Assembly (NCBI GenBank): GCA_045577755.1
Contig: JAZNJA010000237.1
Span: 1-15,719, forward strand
Reading direction: 5' to 3'
Origin: CAMEON01 sp045577755
GTDB taxonomy: Bacteria > Bacillota > Clostridia > Oscillospirales > CAG-272
Length of the DNA stretch: 15,719 bases
A program made the position numbers and the translations under genes. How positions within the stretch are numbered: position 1 is the first letter of the stretch; every line of letters starts with the position of its first letter. Shown here one piece after another: positions 5,867-14,086 of this stretch. The notes under the pieces were generated by a model that had not been told where the DNA came from, did not search any database, and worked only from the letters and a program-made list of their open reading frames with translations.

Positions 5867-8800
5867 TCAGGTTACCTGAGGACTCGGCAGGGTCAACAGC
5901 TGCCTATCGGCGGTGAGGGCGACCACGCGATGCTCACAGGTATTCACGGCAACGATCTCACGAAGAGCACCTATGGCTCGGTTATGCTCCCCGCTTCCGC
6001 CGCGAATGGTGACCGAGCCGTCAGCCAGCACACAGAGGGTAGCCTCGGGCAGGCAGGCAATGGAAACCACCTCGGTAAGGTCGCTCAGATCGCACTGACC
6101 CTTGCTGTTATCCCCCACGGCCACCACGCGGCCGTCTGCCGTCAGGCCAACGGTATGGAATTCACCCGCCGCCACCATGACGATCTCCCGCCAATCGCTG
6201 ACTCCGCACTGGCCGTAGCGGTCGTCTCCGACGGCCACACAGCTGCCGTCTGCCGAGCAGGCCACGGTATGGCGGATGCCGCAGGCCAGGTCCACCACGT
6301 TGCGCCATTTTCGTGTATCACAGCGGCCGTCGATATTGTTGCCCACGGCGTACACACGGCCATCCGAGCGGAGGGCGGCGGTGTGGGCGTAGCCGCAGAC
6401 GAGTCGGCGCCATGCGTAGACCAAAGGGGCGTCCTGGATTTCAGCGGCCGAGCGGTTCCCCTCCGCGGTCAGCTCCAGGGCGCTCAGCTCCAGGTGAAGG
6501 GAGCGGGCATCGCATTGCCCCTCGCTTCCCCGTCCCGATAGCACCGCTCTGCCGTCGGGGAGGACGGCGGCGGAATGGTAATGGCCTGCCGATACCGACA
6601 CGGCGGTACGGTAGGTCAGAATATCGCACTGGCCCCCCTCGTTGGCTCCCGCAGCCATGAGGGTGCCCTTTTCTCCCAGGTACAGGGTATGCCCCATCCC
6701 CACGGCAAAGCTTCCCTTCAAGGCACGGGCGGCAACAGACGGGAGTGTACCGCGGGTATGGCGGGTCAGGATGCTGTCCTCCACGGTGGGTTCAATGACC
6801 TTGAGGTCCTTCAGCCGCTCGGGAGGCAGATCGCTGCCGCGTGTATGTATGTAGATCTCACCGCTGTAGGTCACGAATACCTGACGGCGGAGGCCGAAAC
6901 AGGCCATGGCGTGGACGGTATCCAATTGGCTCAGGGTCCCGCTGCATCGGCCCGCGGCCATTACCCGACCGTCGGCCCGCAGGCCCAGGGTCACCTCGGG
7001 GAGAACGGCGATCTGGATGATCCGCTCCCAGCCCTCGGTGCGGCACTCTCCGCTTTCGTTGAGGCCAACGGCCTCAACGTGACCGTCGGCAAAGAGAGCG
7101 GCAGTATGCCGTCCCGAGGTAGCCACCGAGACCACGTCCCGCCAGCCTTCGGTATTGCATTGACCGTAATTGCGATTGCCCACAGCCTTGACGGTGCCGT
7201 CATAGCACAGTCCAACGGTCACGTCCAAGGCGCACAGGATCTCCTTGACACCTGTCCAGTCGCTGACCGCGCAGGGATTGGCTCGGGGGAGGTGGGCAAC
7301 ACCGCGGGCACGGTTGCCCGACTCACGGCGGCGGGCGCCTGTAGCCACACAGGTGCCGTCCTCACGAAGACCCACGGTATGCTCAGAGCCGGCGGCCACG
7401 GCCTTTATGCGGGACCAGGAGGAGGTCTCGCATTGATCTCGGTCGTTATCGCCAAAGGAGCGGACAGTACCGTCCTCCAGAAGGAAGGCGCGGTGATCGT
7501 CGCCCGTAGCTACGTCACGGACACGGTAAAAGGGGCTTCCTCCCAGGCGGTTGGGGAGGGCGGCGGTTCCCGTCTCTCCGCTGAGGTCCTTGCGCTCACG
7601 GGCGGTACCATCGGCGTAGATCAGGACGGTACTGTCGGGGGAGGCGGCCAGACGGGCCAGGGTACCGCCCGTATCACGGATGGAGCCGGCGTTCTCGTAT
7701 AGGTAGGTAACGGCGTCACCTTGGCTGTCTATGAAGCTGAGGTGGACGTCACTGCCCGCCAGGCGGGCTCGGATGCGGTTGGTATCCTCCCGCAGATGGG
7801 AGGCAAAGGCTCGGAATGGGGAAATCTGCCCCTCGGCGCGCTCGCGGGAAACCGTGATGGCGTGGCGCTCCACGGGCGCGGTAGGTTCCTCGGTCTGCTT
7901 ACGGTAGTTTCCGTAGCCGTAGAGCTGGCGAATGTCACGGAAGAGAGCAAAGCCCGCCGTAGCGGAGCATTGGCCGTCACCGTCGGGGCCACAGGCCAGC
8001 ACCTGTCCCTCAGAGGTCATGGCCACGATATGGGAGGGACCTGCCGAGATGGCCAGCACGTCGTGCCAGCGGGAGATCTCCTTGGCGGGAGAGTCCACCT
8101 CGGGATCGGCAGCAAGATCGGAATCCCGATCGGTATCGAGTTCACCGGCCAACAGCACGTGGCCGTCAGCGGTCAATCCTACGGTGTAGGTATTGCCACA
8201 GGCGATGGCAACCACGTTCCTCCAGTCATCGACCTCACAGCGTCCCCGCTCGTTTGTACCCGTTGCTACCACCCGACCTCCGTAGCAAAGACCTACGCTG
8301 AAGCCGTGCCTGGCCGCGATGGCGCGGACAGATCTCCAGCTACAGGTGTCCCACACGCTGCCGTCTCCGGGCTTATCACCGGCGGGGATCTCACGGGTAG
8401 ACAGAACGGTACCGTCGGGGTACAGAGCGATCATATGGGTATCGGTCACCACTACGTCCACAGCGCCGTTCCATTGGGCGTTGACCGTCGCGGCATCGAA
8501 GGGGGGCATACCCGCGACCGTCAGGGTACCGTCGATCCTCAGACCCACGGTATAGGTATCGGCGGCGTAAAGACGACGGACGTCGGTCCATTCGGTGACG
8601 TCACCCTGACCGTACTGGTTGCGGCCGCAGAACAGGACACGTCCGTCCTCAGTAAGGCCTAGAGTATGGTACTTCCCCGCGGCAACAGCCTTGACATCGC
8701 GCCAACCGTCGACTTCGGTACAGCCCTCGGTATTATTGCCGTCGGCCAACACCGTACCGCCCTCCCTGAGGGCGACCAGATGGGCGTTTCCGCAGGCCAG

Positions 8801-9868
8801 GGCACGGATATGGTTCCATTGCTTGACGTTGCCAAAGCCCGCCGTGGTCATGACGCGTCCGTCTGCGGTGGTGCAGGCGGTGATGCGCTCGGAGCAGACC
8901 AGGTGCCCGCTGTAGCGCGCGGCGGCTGTGAGGCTTCTCTGGTAGTTTCTCTCCGCGGTCTCAATGGTCTTCATGCGCTCGCGGTGCTCCGCGGCGAATT
9001 CCTCGAAATTATTGAAAAGAGCGCCGAAACGGCGGGTATCGCATTGACCGAAGTCATTCTCCCCCCAGGCGGAGACGTGACCGTCCCTGGAGAGGGCAAC
9101 GGCGTGACGGTCGCTAACGGCACAGGCCACGAAATGACGGCCCAGGTCGGTATCGGCCAGGCCGGGCTTATTGGTGCGGAGCTGACCGCCCGTGCTGATG
9201 CCCCAGATCTCATCCCGATATACGGCCACGTAGACCAGTCCCTTCCAGTTACGGACGGCACGGGGGAGGCGGGTGGTGGCGAAAAGGCGGCCGTCCTGGT
9301 TGACGGCGTAGAGATGATTGCCCTCGAAATCCGTGAAAATACCCGTAATATCCTTCCAGGTTCCTACGACGGCGCGAAGGTGGCGGCTTCCTCCCGCAAT
9401 CGTGACTTGACCGTCAGCCGTGAGGCCCGCCGTAAAACGGGCACCGCAGCAGATATCCCGCACCGTAGGCCACTCGGAGATCTCGGTATGAAAGGCAAGT
9501 GGACGCTCCCCCCCTACGATGACCCTTCCGTTCCCCAGAAGAGCGGCCATATGTCCCCGTGTACAGGCTACGGTTCGGACGTGGGACAGACCGGCAAAGC
9601 GGCTATCTACGGCCTGTCTGCCCGCGAAGCGAAGGGTACCGTCGGACAAAAGGGCTACGATCTCATCCGCGTCGCAGATGAGAGAGGTCACCTCCGACCA
9701 GTCCCGTCCTTCTCCCTGACCCCAGCGGTCGGAGCCCGCGTAGGCGAGCTTCCCCCGGCTATGGAGCGCGGCACTGAAGCCCAGCCCACATCCGACGAGC
9801 CCCTTGCGCTCCCGTATGATAGCCTGGAATCTTTGCAGCATGACGTATTGGTCGGTTTGGCGGTTCAT
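5867..9868 (-). CDS. Giant RCC1-repeat beta-propeller protein
   Basis: A 1333-residue protein built of about 30 units of roughly 40 residues with the RCC1 signature (W-R-x-V-x-x-V-A-x-G-x-x-H-T-V-G-L-x-x-D-G, then G-x-N-x-x-G-Q-C). By eye the units fall into four groups of seven or eight, roughly 1-285, 325-645, 700-1010 and 1035-1333, which suggests four propellers. Helical, charged linkers lie near 285-325 and 645-700, and a shorter helical insertion interrupts the last group. There is no signal peptide, membrane segment or wall anchor, so it is probably cytosolic. RCC1 propellers are protein- or chromatin-binding platforms in eukaryotes; bacterial versions are largely uncharacterised. GGAGGT lies six bases before the ATG at 9868. 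It starts 24 bases after the stop of the ADP-ribosylglycohydrolase gene, so the two form an operon. No enzymatic domain was seen. Confidence 0.85.
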   Translation of the reverse strand: MNRQTDQYVMLQRFQAIIRERKGLVGCGLGFSAALHSRGKLAYAGSDRWGQGEGRDWSEVTSLICDADEIVALLSDGTLRFAGRQAVDSRFAGLSHVRTVACTRGHMAALLGNGRVIVGGERPLAFHTEISEWPTVRDICCGARFTAGLTADGQVTIAGGSRHLRAVVGTWKDITGIFTDFEGNHLYAVNQDGRLFATTRLPRAVRNWKGLVYVAVYRDEIWGISTGGQLRTNKPGLADTDLGRHFVACAVSDRHAVALSRDGHVSAWGENDFGQCDTRRFGALFNNFEEFAAEHRERMKTIETAERNYQRSLTAAARYSGHLVCSERITACTTADGRVMTTAGFGNVKQWNHIRALACGNAHLVALREGGTVLADGNNTEGCTEVDGWRDVKAVAAGKYHTLGLTEDGRVLFCGRNQYGQGDVTEWTDVRRLYAADTYTVGLRIDGTLTVAGMPPFDAATVNAQWNGAVDVVVTDTHMIALYPDGTVLSTREIPAGDKPGDGSVWDTCSWRSVRAIAARHGFSVGLCYGGRVVATGTNERGRCEVDDWRNVVAIACGNTYTVGLTADGHVLLAGELDTDRDSDLAADPEVDSPAKEISRWHDVLAISAGPSHIVAMTSEGQVLACGPDGDGQCSATAGFALFRDIRQLYGYGNYRKQTEEPTAPVERHAITVSRERAEGQISPFRAFASHLREDTNRIRARLAGSDVHLSFIDSQGDAVTYLYENAGSIRDTGGTLARLAASPDSTVLIYADGTARERKDLSGETGTAALPNRLGGSPFYRVRDVATGDDHRAFLLEDGTVRSFGDNDRDQCETSSWSRIKAVAAGSEHTVGLREDGTCVATGARRRESGNRARGVAHLPRANPCAVSDWTGVKEILCALDVTVGLCYDGTVKAVGNRNYGQCNTEGWRDVVSVATSGRHTAALFADGHVEAVGLNESGECRTEGWERIIQIAVLPEVTLGLRADGRVMAAGRCSGTLSQLDTVHAMACFGLRRQVFVTYSGEIYIHTRGSDLPPERLKDLKVIEPTVEDSILTRHTRGTLPSVAARALKGSFAVGMGHTLYLGEKGTLMAAGANEGGQCDILTYRTAVSVSAGHYHSAAVLPDGRAVLSGRGSEGQCDARSLHLELSALELTAEGNRSAAEIQDAPLVYAWRRLVCGYAHTAALRSDGRVYAVGNNIDGRCDTRKWRNVVDLACGIRHTVACSADGSCVAVGDDRYGQCGVSDWREIVMVAAGEFHTVGLTADGRVVAVGDNSKGQCDLSDLTEVVSIACLPEATLCVLADGSVTIRGGSGEHNRAIGALREIVAVNTCEHRVVALTADRQLLTLPSPQVT

Positions 9869-9892
9869 ACCGATACCTCCGTGGAATGGAAT

Positions 9893-11701
9893 TTACTGGG
9901 CGAAATGATTATCGATGTAAGCGTAGAAGTTCCCCGGCTCGGTGACGTGGGCTGGGGCGTTGAAGCTGATGACGAAGAAGGGCAGCGTGTCTCGCTGATC
10001 CTCAGGCATACGCACGGTAACCTTTACCTTATGGAGCCCCCGTTGGAGAATGCCCTCCCGCAGTTGGCTCGCGGGGGCACGGTGGTAGGCGGGCATGAAG
10101 GGGGACATTCCCTCGGTATGGATGATGACGTCACCGTCCAGCTCCACGGTCACAGGCCAGATACAGTTACAGATCATGCGGGTCTCGCGGGTAACGGGGG
10201 GTGTCATGAGGGTGGCCTCGGCCACGTACAGGCCATCGGCGGCGTGCTCTGTGAAGCGGACGGTAGCGGCAGGTACCAGGGCAGCCTTACCGTTCAGGGT
10301 CCAGCGGTTGGGTGCCAGAAGAGTGAAGGGCATACGGTAGATCTTCCAGCGGTCGCCGCAGTTGAGGCGCTTGATGGCCAGAACGGCGGGGTATACGCGG
10401 TCCACGGGAACGTGGTAGTAGGCGTTGGGGTCGGCCTTGACGGTAGGCGTATAGAGGACAGACTCGCCGGGGGCCACCACGATCTGGGCAGGGACGTCGG
10501 CGGCCAGGCCGTAGGGACACTCGATGCGGGTCTCCAGGGTCCAAGGCCAGCAGGTGTTGTTGGTGAGTGTAATGCCCAGGGTCTGGGAGCGCTCAGGAGC
10601 CACGGTGGGGTCACCGTCCTCGTAGCGGAGATCCACGCAGAAGGCCTCGCTCTTCTTGGCTCCCGCGGGGAGGGTGAAGTGCTGGACCGTAAAGTCGGAG
10701 TTATCCTCCTCGGTGATGACGAACTCGGCCTCGTCCTCGCAGGAGAGCTTATCGTAGAGCTTGATGCAGCGGCAGGTCAGCTCGTCCAGGTCTGCGGGAG
10801 CGCGGAAGCCTCGGATAGCGGCCGAGACCTGAATGGCGTCACCGATGGGCTCCGCCCACTTGGGATCAATGCCATCGCGGCCGTAAAGGATGCCCCAGAT
10901 AGCGCCGCAGGTGGCTACGGTGCAGTCGGTATCATAGCCCAGATTGACCACCTTAAGGATGGCGTCCTCGAAGCTCTCTCCCCACAAAAGGCCCGCCAGA
11001 CCGAAGGCGATATTCTGGGGCGCGTCGGTAAAGTTGGGGTCACCATAGGCGGCCAGGAGCTTCTCCCGGGCGGCGAGAAGCTCCTCCCCTTGCTCGTAGA
11101 GGGAGAGCATGAGGGAGACGGCACCGTAGACACGGGAGGCGGCGGGGATGTAGGTCATGGCCTCGCGGATGAGGGCGGGGACGTCGGTGGACAGGTAGGC
11201 GGCGGCCTCCAGGGCGGCGTTGAAGATCTCACCGAAGACTCCCTCGCCTCCCGCGTGGTCCACTACGGCGTCCTGCCAGGCGAAATAGGCCGCCAGGCGG
11301 GGCTTACCCGCGGCAATGGCCGCCCAGACCTCGGAGCGGATTGGGGAGCCCATGCAGTTGGTAAAGTGGTTATCGAACATACCCGAGAAGGGAGGCTTGA
11401 AGCCGTAGCGCATGGCGGTGCCGGCGTGGCCGTACTCATCCCAGGGGAAGTAGCAATGCTCGCTCCACTCGGCGGCGATCTCCTCGGCGGTGGTATGCAC
11501 GCCATACATCTCCATGGCGTGGAGATTGAGCAGCTGAAGATCCAAGTCATCGTTGGGGAGAGCGCCGCGGGGATCCAGTCGGGGGTACCAGGTCAGGTCC
11601 ATAACTTCCATGCGTCCCTCCACGGGGGTGCCCAGGGTACCGCCGATATTTTTGCCCAGCCAGCAGGCGTAGATCTTATCATACAGAGTCGCGTGATCCA
11701 T
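9893..11701 (-). CDS. ADP-ribosylglycohydrolase-family protein with C-terminal extension
   Basis: A 602-residue protein. Residues about 1-300 match the all-helical, dinuclear-magnesium ADP-ribosylglycohydrolase (ARH/DraG) fold: LGKNIGGTLGTPVEG near the N-terminus, NDDLDLQ (50-56) in the position of the usual TDDT motif, and GYDTDCTVA (255-263) in the position of GGDTDTVA. D51, D52, D257 and D259 are the likely metal ligands. Residues about 320-602 are an apparent beta-rich extension, possibly one or two beta-sandwiches, not found in small DraG enzymes. The altered first motifs and the extension place it in a divergent branch, so the substrate may be another N- or O-glycoside rather than ADP-ribosyl-arginine. 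GAGGAAA precedes the ATG at 11701. It heads the operon with the RCC1 protein. Confidence 0.82.
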   Translation of the reverse strand: MDHATLYDKIYACWLGKNIGGTLGTPVEGRMEVMDLTWYPRLDPRGALPNDDLDLQLLNLHAMEMYGVHTTAEEIAAEWSEHCYFPWDEYGHAGTAMRYGFKPPFSGMFDNHFTNCMGSPIRSEVWAAIAAGKPRLAAYFAWQDAVVDHAGGEGVFGEIFNAALEAAAYLSTDVPALIREAMTYIPAASRVYGAVSLMLSLYEQGEELLAAREKLLAAYGDPNFTDAPQNIAFGLAGLLWGESFEDAILKVVNLGYDTDCTVATCGAIWGILYGRDGIDPKWAEPIGDAIQVSAAIRGFRAPADLDELTCRCIKLYDKLSCEDEAEFVITEEDNSDFTVQHFTLPAGAKKSEAFCVDLRYEDGDPTVAPERSQTLGITLTNNTCWPWTLETRIECPYGLAADVPAQIVVAPGESVLYTPTVKADPNAYYHVPVDRVYPAVLAIKRLNCGDRWKIYRMPFTLLAPNRWTLNGKAALVPAATVRFTEHAADGLYVAEATLMTPPVTRETRMICNCIWPVTVELDGDVIIHTEGMSPFMPAYHRAPASQLREGILQRGLHKVKVTVRMPEDQRDTLPFFVISFNAPAHVTEPGNFYAYIDNHFAQ

Positions 11702-11760
11702 GATTTTTCCTCATCTTTCTCCCGACGGAGCATACGTCCGCAGTGGTTACAGTTACATAT

Positions 11761-11789
11761 ATTATATCAAAAAATCCCCCTTCGGTCAA
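11761..11789 (-). promoter_or_regulatory. Promoter of the ARH-RCC1 operon, interlocked with a terminator
   Basis: TTGACC (11789..11784), a 17-base spacer and TATAAT (11766..11761) on the minus strand. The -35 sits in the loop and first stem bases of the terminator at 11798..11769, and the spacer contains its 3' arm and T-tract. The predicted start near 11754 gives a leader of about 53 bases before the ATG at 11701. Confidence 0.75.
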
Positions 11790-11798
11790 GGGGGATTT
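11769..11798 (-). terminator. Intrinsic terminator of the yhbY-nadD-yqeK-rsfS operon
   Basis: AAATCCCCCTT (11798..11788) pairs perfectly with AAGGGGGATTT (11782..11772) around a 5-base loop, followed by six Ts (11774..11769). It lies about 55 bases past the rsfS stop codon. Confidence 0.9.
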
Positions 11799-11853
11799 GG
11801 AAATAATACAGAGGAATCCGAAAATTTTGTCGGCAAGCGGTGGGTACCGTTCA

Positions 11854-12246
11854 TTACTCGCCGTAGAGCTTGTCCAGATTGTAGAACTCGCGGGTGTCGC
11901 GGGTGAAGACGTGAACCATAATGTGGGCATAGTCCAGCACCATCCAGGTGTTTCCGTCACGGCCCTCGGTGTGCAGGGGCTCGATGCCGCGGCGGGTCAT
12001 CTCGTACTCCACCTCACCGCCCAGAGTCTGAACGTGAGTGTTGGAGGTACCGGTGGCCAGCACCATGTAGTCGCAGATGTCGGTCTTACCCATCATGGGG
12101 ATGACCTTGATCTCGCGGCCTCGCTTGTTGTCGAGGAAAAGGGCGATGGCCTCGGCCAGCTCGGCGGGGGTAGCGCCCTCCAGAGGGGCGGGGGTTGCGT
12201 CGGGAGTCTCCAGCTCGGAGACAATGCGATTCTTAAATTCGGTCAT
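11854..12246 (-). CDS. rsfS: Ribosome silencing factor RsfS
   Basis: A 130-residue protein of the RsfS/Iojap family, which binds ribosomal protein uL14 on the large subunit and blocks subunit joining when nutrients are scarce. Conserved parts are seen: the DNKRG helix region (39-43), CDYMVLATGTSNTHVQTL with the signature ATGTSN, and the C-terminal W-M-V-L-D-Y-A-H-I-M-V-H-V-F block. The N-terminus carries about 20 extra residues rich in A, P and T before the domain. The start at 12246 follows AGAAAGGA at nine bases. The gap from the yqeK stop is 18 bases, so this is the last gene of the cluster. The order nadD-yqeK-rsfS is conserved in Firmicutes and supports the call. Confidence 0.93.
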   Translation of the reverse strand: MTEFKNRIVSELETPDATPAPLEGATPAELAEAIALFLDNKRGREIKVIPMMGKTDICDYMVLATGTSNTHVQTLGGEVEYEMTRRGIEPLHTEGRDGNTWMVLDYAHIMVHVFTRDTREFYNLDKLYGE

Positions 12247-12264
12247 GGTAAAACATCCTTTCTT

Positions 12265-12924
12265 TCAGAGTGTACCGCACTCGGTCAGTTCCTCCAGCAC
12301 CAGCTCGTTGCGGGCGAGGGCGGTGTCGGGGGAGATCACGGCTCCCTCGGAGAGGAGGGCGCGCATGGTCATGTCGAAGGACATGATCAGGGTGCGGCGG
12401 AGGTGGATACGGCGCTCGTCATCGGTCATGCGCTCGGGGTGAGCGTCCCAGAAGAAGGAACGGAGACGGACGCAGTCCGGGAACAGGCGGGACTCGTCGA
12501 TGTAGTCGGCCAGGTAAAGGAGCTTTTCGGTCAAGGTCATGCCCTCCCGTCCCGTGGTGTGCCAGCGGACTGCGCTGACCACGGTCTCGCAGTTGAAGGC
12601 GGGATAGTTGTCGGTGATGAGCAGAGCGGCGGTACGGGCGTGGAAGGTCTTGTGAGAAAATTCCTCGCCCGCGTGGGGAGGAAGCCCGGCCTTTGTCAGC
12701 AGGAGCATTTGGGTGGGGATATCGTACTCCTTGGTGATGTCGTGCAGGAGAGCGGCGGCGCGGAGAGCGGGGATCTCCTCGGGGCAGTACAGGGTGGCCA
12801 GACGGACCACCATATCCTCCACGGCGGCGGTATGATGGTAGCGCTTGGGAGACATCTGCCCGATGATGGATTCCCGCAGAGCCGCGATTTCGGGCTCTCC
12901 GAAGGGATAGTTGTTCTGATTCAT
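12265..12924 (-). CDS. yqeK: YqeK family HD hydrolase, probable diadenosine tetraphosphatase
   Basis: A 219-residue HD-domain protein. YqeK enzymes split Ap4A symmetrically into two ADP using a metal centre. Visible ligands are H30/H31 in RYHHT, H61-D62 in LLHDITKEY, H95 in TFHARTA, H122 in VRWHTTG and D140 in LADYIDE, the order expected of the family. A longer frame reaches 13077, but that part overlaps nadD and has low-complexity, shadow-like composition. The ATG at 12924 has TAGGAC seven bases upstream and is preferred. A small GGGG/CCCC hairpin lies in the 34-base gap after nadD. Its place between nadD and rsfS is the usual one. Confidence 0.9.
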   Translation of the reverse strand: MNQNNYPFGEPEIAALRESIIGQMSPKRYHHTAAVEDMVVRLATLYCPEEIPALRAAALLHDITKEYDIPTQMLLLTKAGLPPHAGEEFSHKTFHARTAALLITDNYPAFNCETVVSAVRWHTTGREGMTLTEKLLYLADYIDESRLFPDCVRLRSFFWDAHPERMTDDERRIHLRRTLIMSFDMTMRALLSEGAVISPDTALARNELVLEELTECGTL

Positions 12925-12958
12925 AGTCTGTCCTATTCTCGGGGCTTTAACCCCTGTT

Positions 12959-13564
12959 TCAGGCATTGCGATAGAGATTATGGGTGTGGATGTAGGCGGC
13001 CACGGCGGGGGGAACGGCTCCCTCAATGGGGAAGCCCTCGGCCACGGCGGTGCGGACGTCGGTGGAGGAGATCTCAATGGCAGGAGCCACGATGCGGCGT
13101 ACCACCTTTCCGTATTTCTCTTGGTAGGACTTGATCTTTTCCACGATGGCGGCGTCCAGCCCTGTGTCCTCCTCGCGGCGGATATAGACGGGATAGCAGA
13201 GGCGGAAGATCTCCTCGGGCTCCCGCCACTTGTCCAGGGTCAGGAGCATATCGGTACCCATGAGGAGGAACAGGCGGCCGTCGGGGTCGTAGAGCTGGCG
13301 GAGGGTTTCCACGGTGTAGCTCTTCCCTTCCCGTCTCATTTCCAAATCACTAACGATGACCCCTTCCATGCCCTCAAAGGCCAGACGGCACATCTCCAGG
13401 CGGTCGACAGCGGTGGCGTCACCCTTCATGTCCTTGTGGGGAGTGACACCCGTGGGAATAACGTAGAGGATATCCAGCCACATCTGCTCCATGAAGGCCT
13501 TTGCGGCGGCCACGTGGCCATTGTGGACGGGGGAAAAGGTCCCGCCGTAAATTCCGACCCGCAT
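12959..13564 (-). CDS. nadD: Nicotinate-nucleotide adenylyltransferase
   Basis: A 201-residue nucleotidyltransferase of the NadD family, which joins ATP and nicotinate mononucleotide to give deamido-NAD. GGTFSPVHNGH (7-17) contains the HxGH active-site motif, GTDML (103-107) is the central conserved segment, and ISSTDVR (165-171) is the C-terminal nucleotide-binding motif. Length is normal and both ends look complete. Its ATG overlaps the yhbY stop codon by one base (TAATG), which indicates translational coupling. An HD-domain partner, yqeK, follows, as in many Firmicutes. Confidence 0.95.
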   Translation of the reverse strand: MRVGIYGGTFSPVHNGHVAAAKAFMEQMWLDILYVIPTGVTPHKDMKGDATAVDRLEMCRLAFEGMEGVIVSDLEMRREGKSYTVETLRQLYDPDGRLFLLMGTDMLLTLDKWREPEEIFRLCYPVYIRREEDTGLDAAIVEKIKSYQEKYGKVVRRIVAPAIEISSTDVRTAVAEGFPIEGAVPPAVAAYIHTHNLYRNA

Positions 13565-13887
13565 TACAGCTCGATGTGGCGCTTCCCGTTGAGGGAACGG
13601 CGGTAGAGGATGATCTTGCGGCCGATGACCCCCACCACGGTGGCGTTCAGAGCGTCGGCGATGCCCTCGGCGGCCTCGCGGGGGGTGTACTCGGAGGTCT
13701 CCAGCACCGAGATCTTGATGAGCTCGCGGGCCTCCAGGGCGTCGTCGATACCGGTCAGGAAGTTCTCGGTGACGCCTCCCTTACCGATCTGGGTTACGGG
13801 GGACATGGTAGAGGCCAGGGAGCGAAGCTTGGCGCGCTGGCCCGAGGTGATGATGGGAGCGGGGGGATAGATGCGTTCGTTATTCAT
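13564..13887 (-). CDS. yhbY: YhbY-type RNA-binding protein (CRM domain)
   Basis: A 107-residue single-CRM-domain protein. The domain binds RNA, and YhbY associates with pre-50S particles, so a role in ribosome assembly is likely. SGQRAKLRSLA (15-25), the GKGG loop (35-38) that resembles a KH GxxG motif, and VIGRKIILYR (87-96) are the diagnostic segments. The start at 13887 is chosen because GGAG lies six bases before that ATG; an in-frame TTG 12 bases further up overlaps the ribosome site. It is the first gene of the cluster ending in rsfS. No convincing promoter was found between it and the palindromic repeat upstream, so transcription could also arrive from ftsY-rdgB. Confidence 0.9.
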   Translation of the reverse strand: MNNERIYPPAPIITSGQRAKLRSLASTMSPVTQIGKGGVTENFLTGIDDALEARELIKISVLETSEYTPREAAEGIADALNATVVGVIGRKIILYRRSLNGKRHIEL

Positions 13888-13954
13888 AGTTTTCTCCAAA
13901 ATGTATTTGATGGAATGTTCAAATTTGGGTTTGTCGGTGCGTTCTTGAGGCGGC

Positions 13955-14048
13955 CATCCTGAGTGCAGGGCGAAGGCCGGAGGCGAAGGATCTCTTTTCA
14001 GTAAAGGAGATCCTTCGACTCCGCCGCGTTGCGGCTCCGCTCAGGATG
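13955..14048. repeat. REP-like extragenic palindrome
   Basis: Outer arms CATCCTGAG (13955-13963) and CTCAGGATG (14040-14048), and inner arms CGAAGGATCTC (13984-13994) and its complement (14007-14017), are perfect; the middle GC-rich part pairs only partly. The inner stem extends by about four pairs to a CAGT loop. No T-tract follows on either strand. CATCCTGAG...GAAGGATCT palindromes occur between genes in many bacteria, so a repeated, mobile-like element is likely. The rest of the 199-base gap (13888-14086) holds no gene that I can see. Confidence 0.7.
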
Positions 14049-14062
14049 ACTGTTCTATACTA

Positions 14063-14083
14063 ACCGCTAAACTGCAATTTGAA
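14063..14083. repeat. 21-nt dispersed repeat, copy 2
   Basis: Identical to 127-147 in the same orientation. It lies three bases beyond the rdgB stop and 14 bases from the palindromic element, so it may be part of a larger composite repeat. Confidence 0.7.
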
Positions 14084-14086
14084 TAC

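Noticed and set aside
5867..9868. Regularly spaced repeats in the RCC1 gene as a CRISPR-like array
   Set aside because: The repetition is at protein level in a continuous frame. The DNA units vary in length and sequence and there are no identical direct repeats with unique spacers.
8666..11806. A 1046-codon open frame on the plus strand
   Set aside because: It lies antisense to the RCC1 and ARH genes, whose domain motifs, ribosome sites and promoter are clear. The frame is open because of GC-rich codon bias, and its product is G/V/A-rich with no recognisable domain.
12925..13077. A longer N-terminus for YqeK
   Set aside because: It overlaps nadD in another frame, is Pro/Arg/Ser-rich, and lies upstream of a ribosome site matched to the ATG at 12924.
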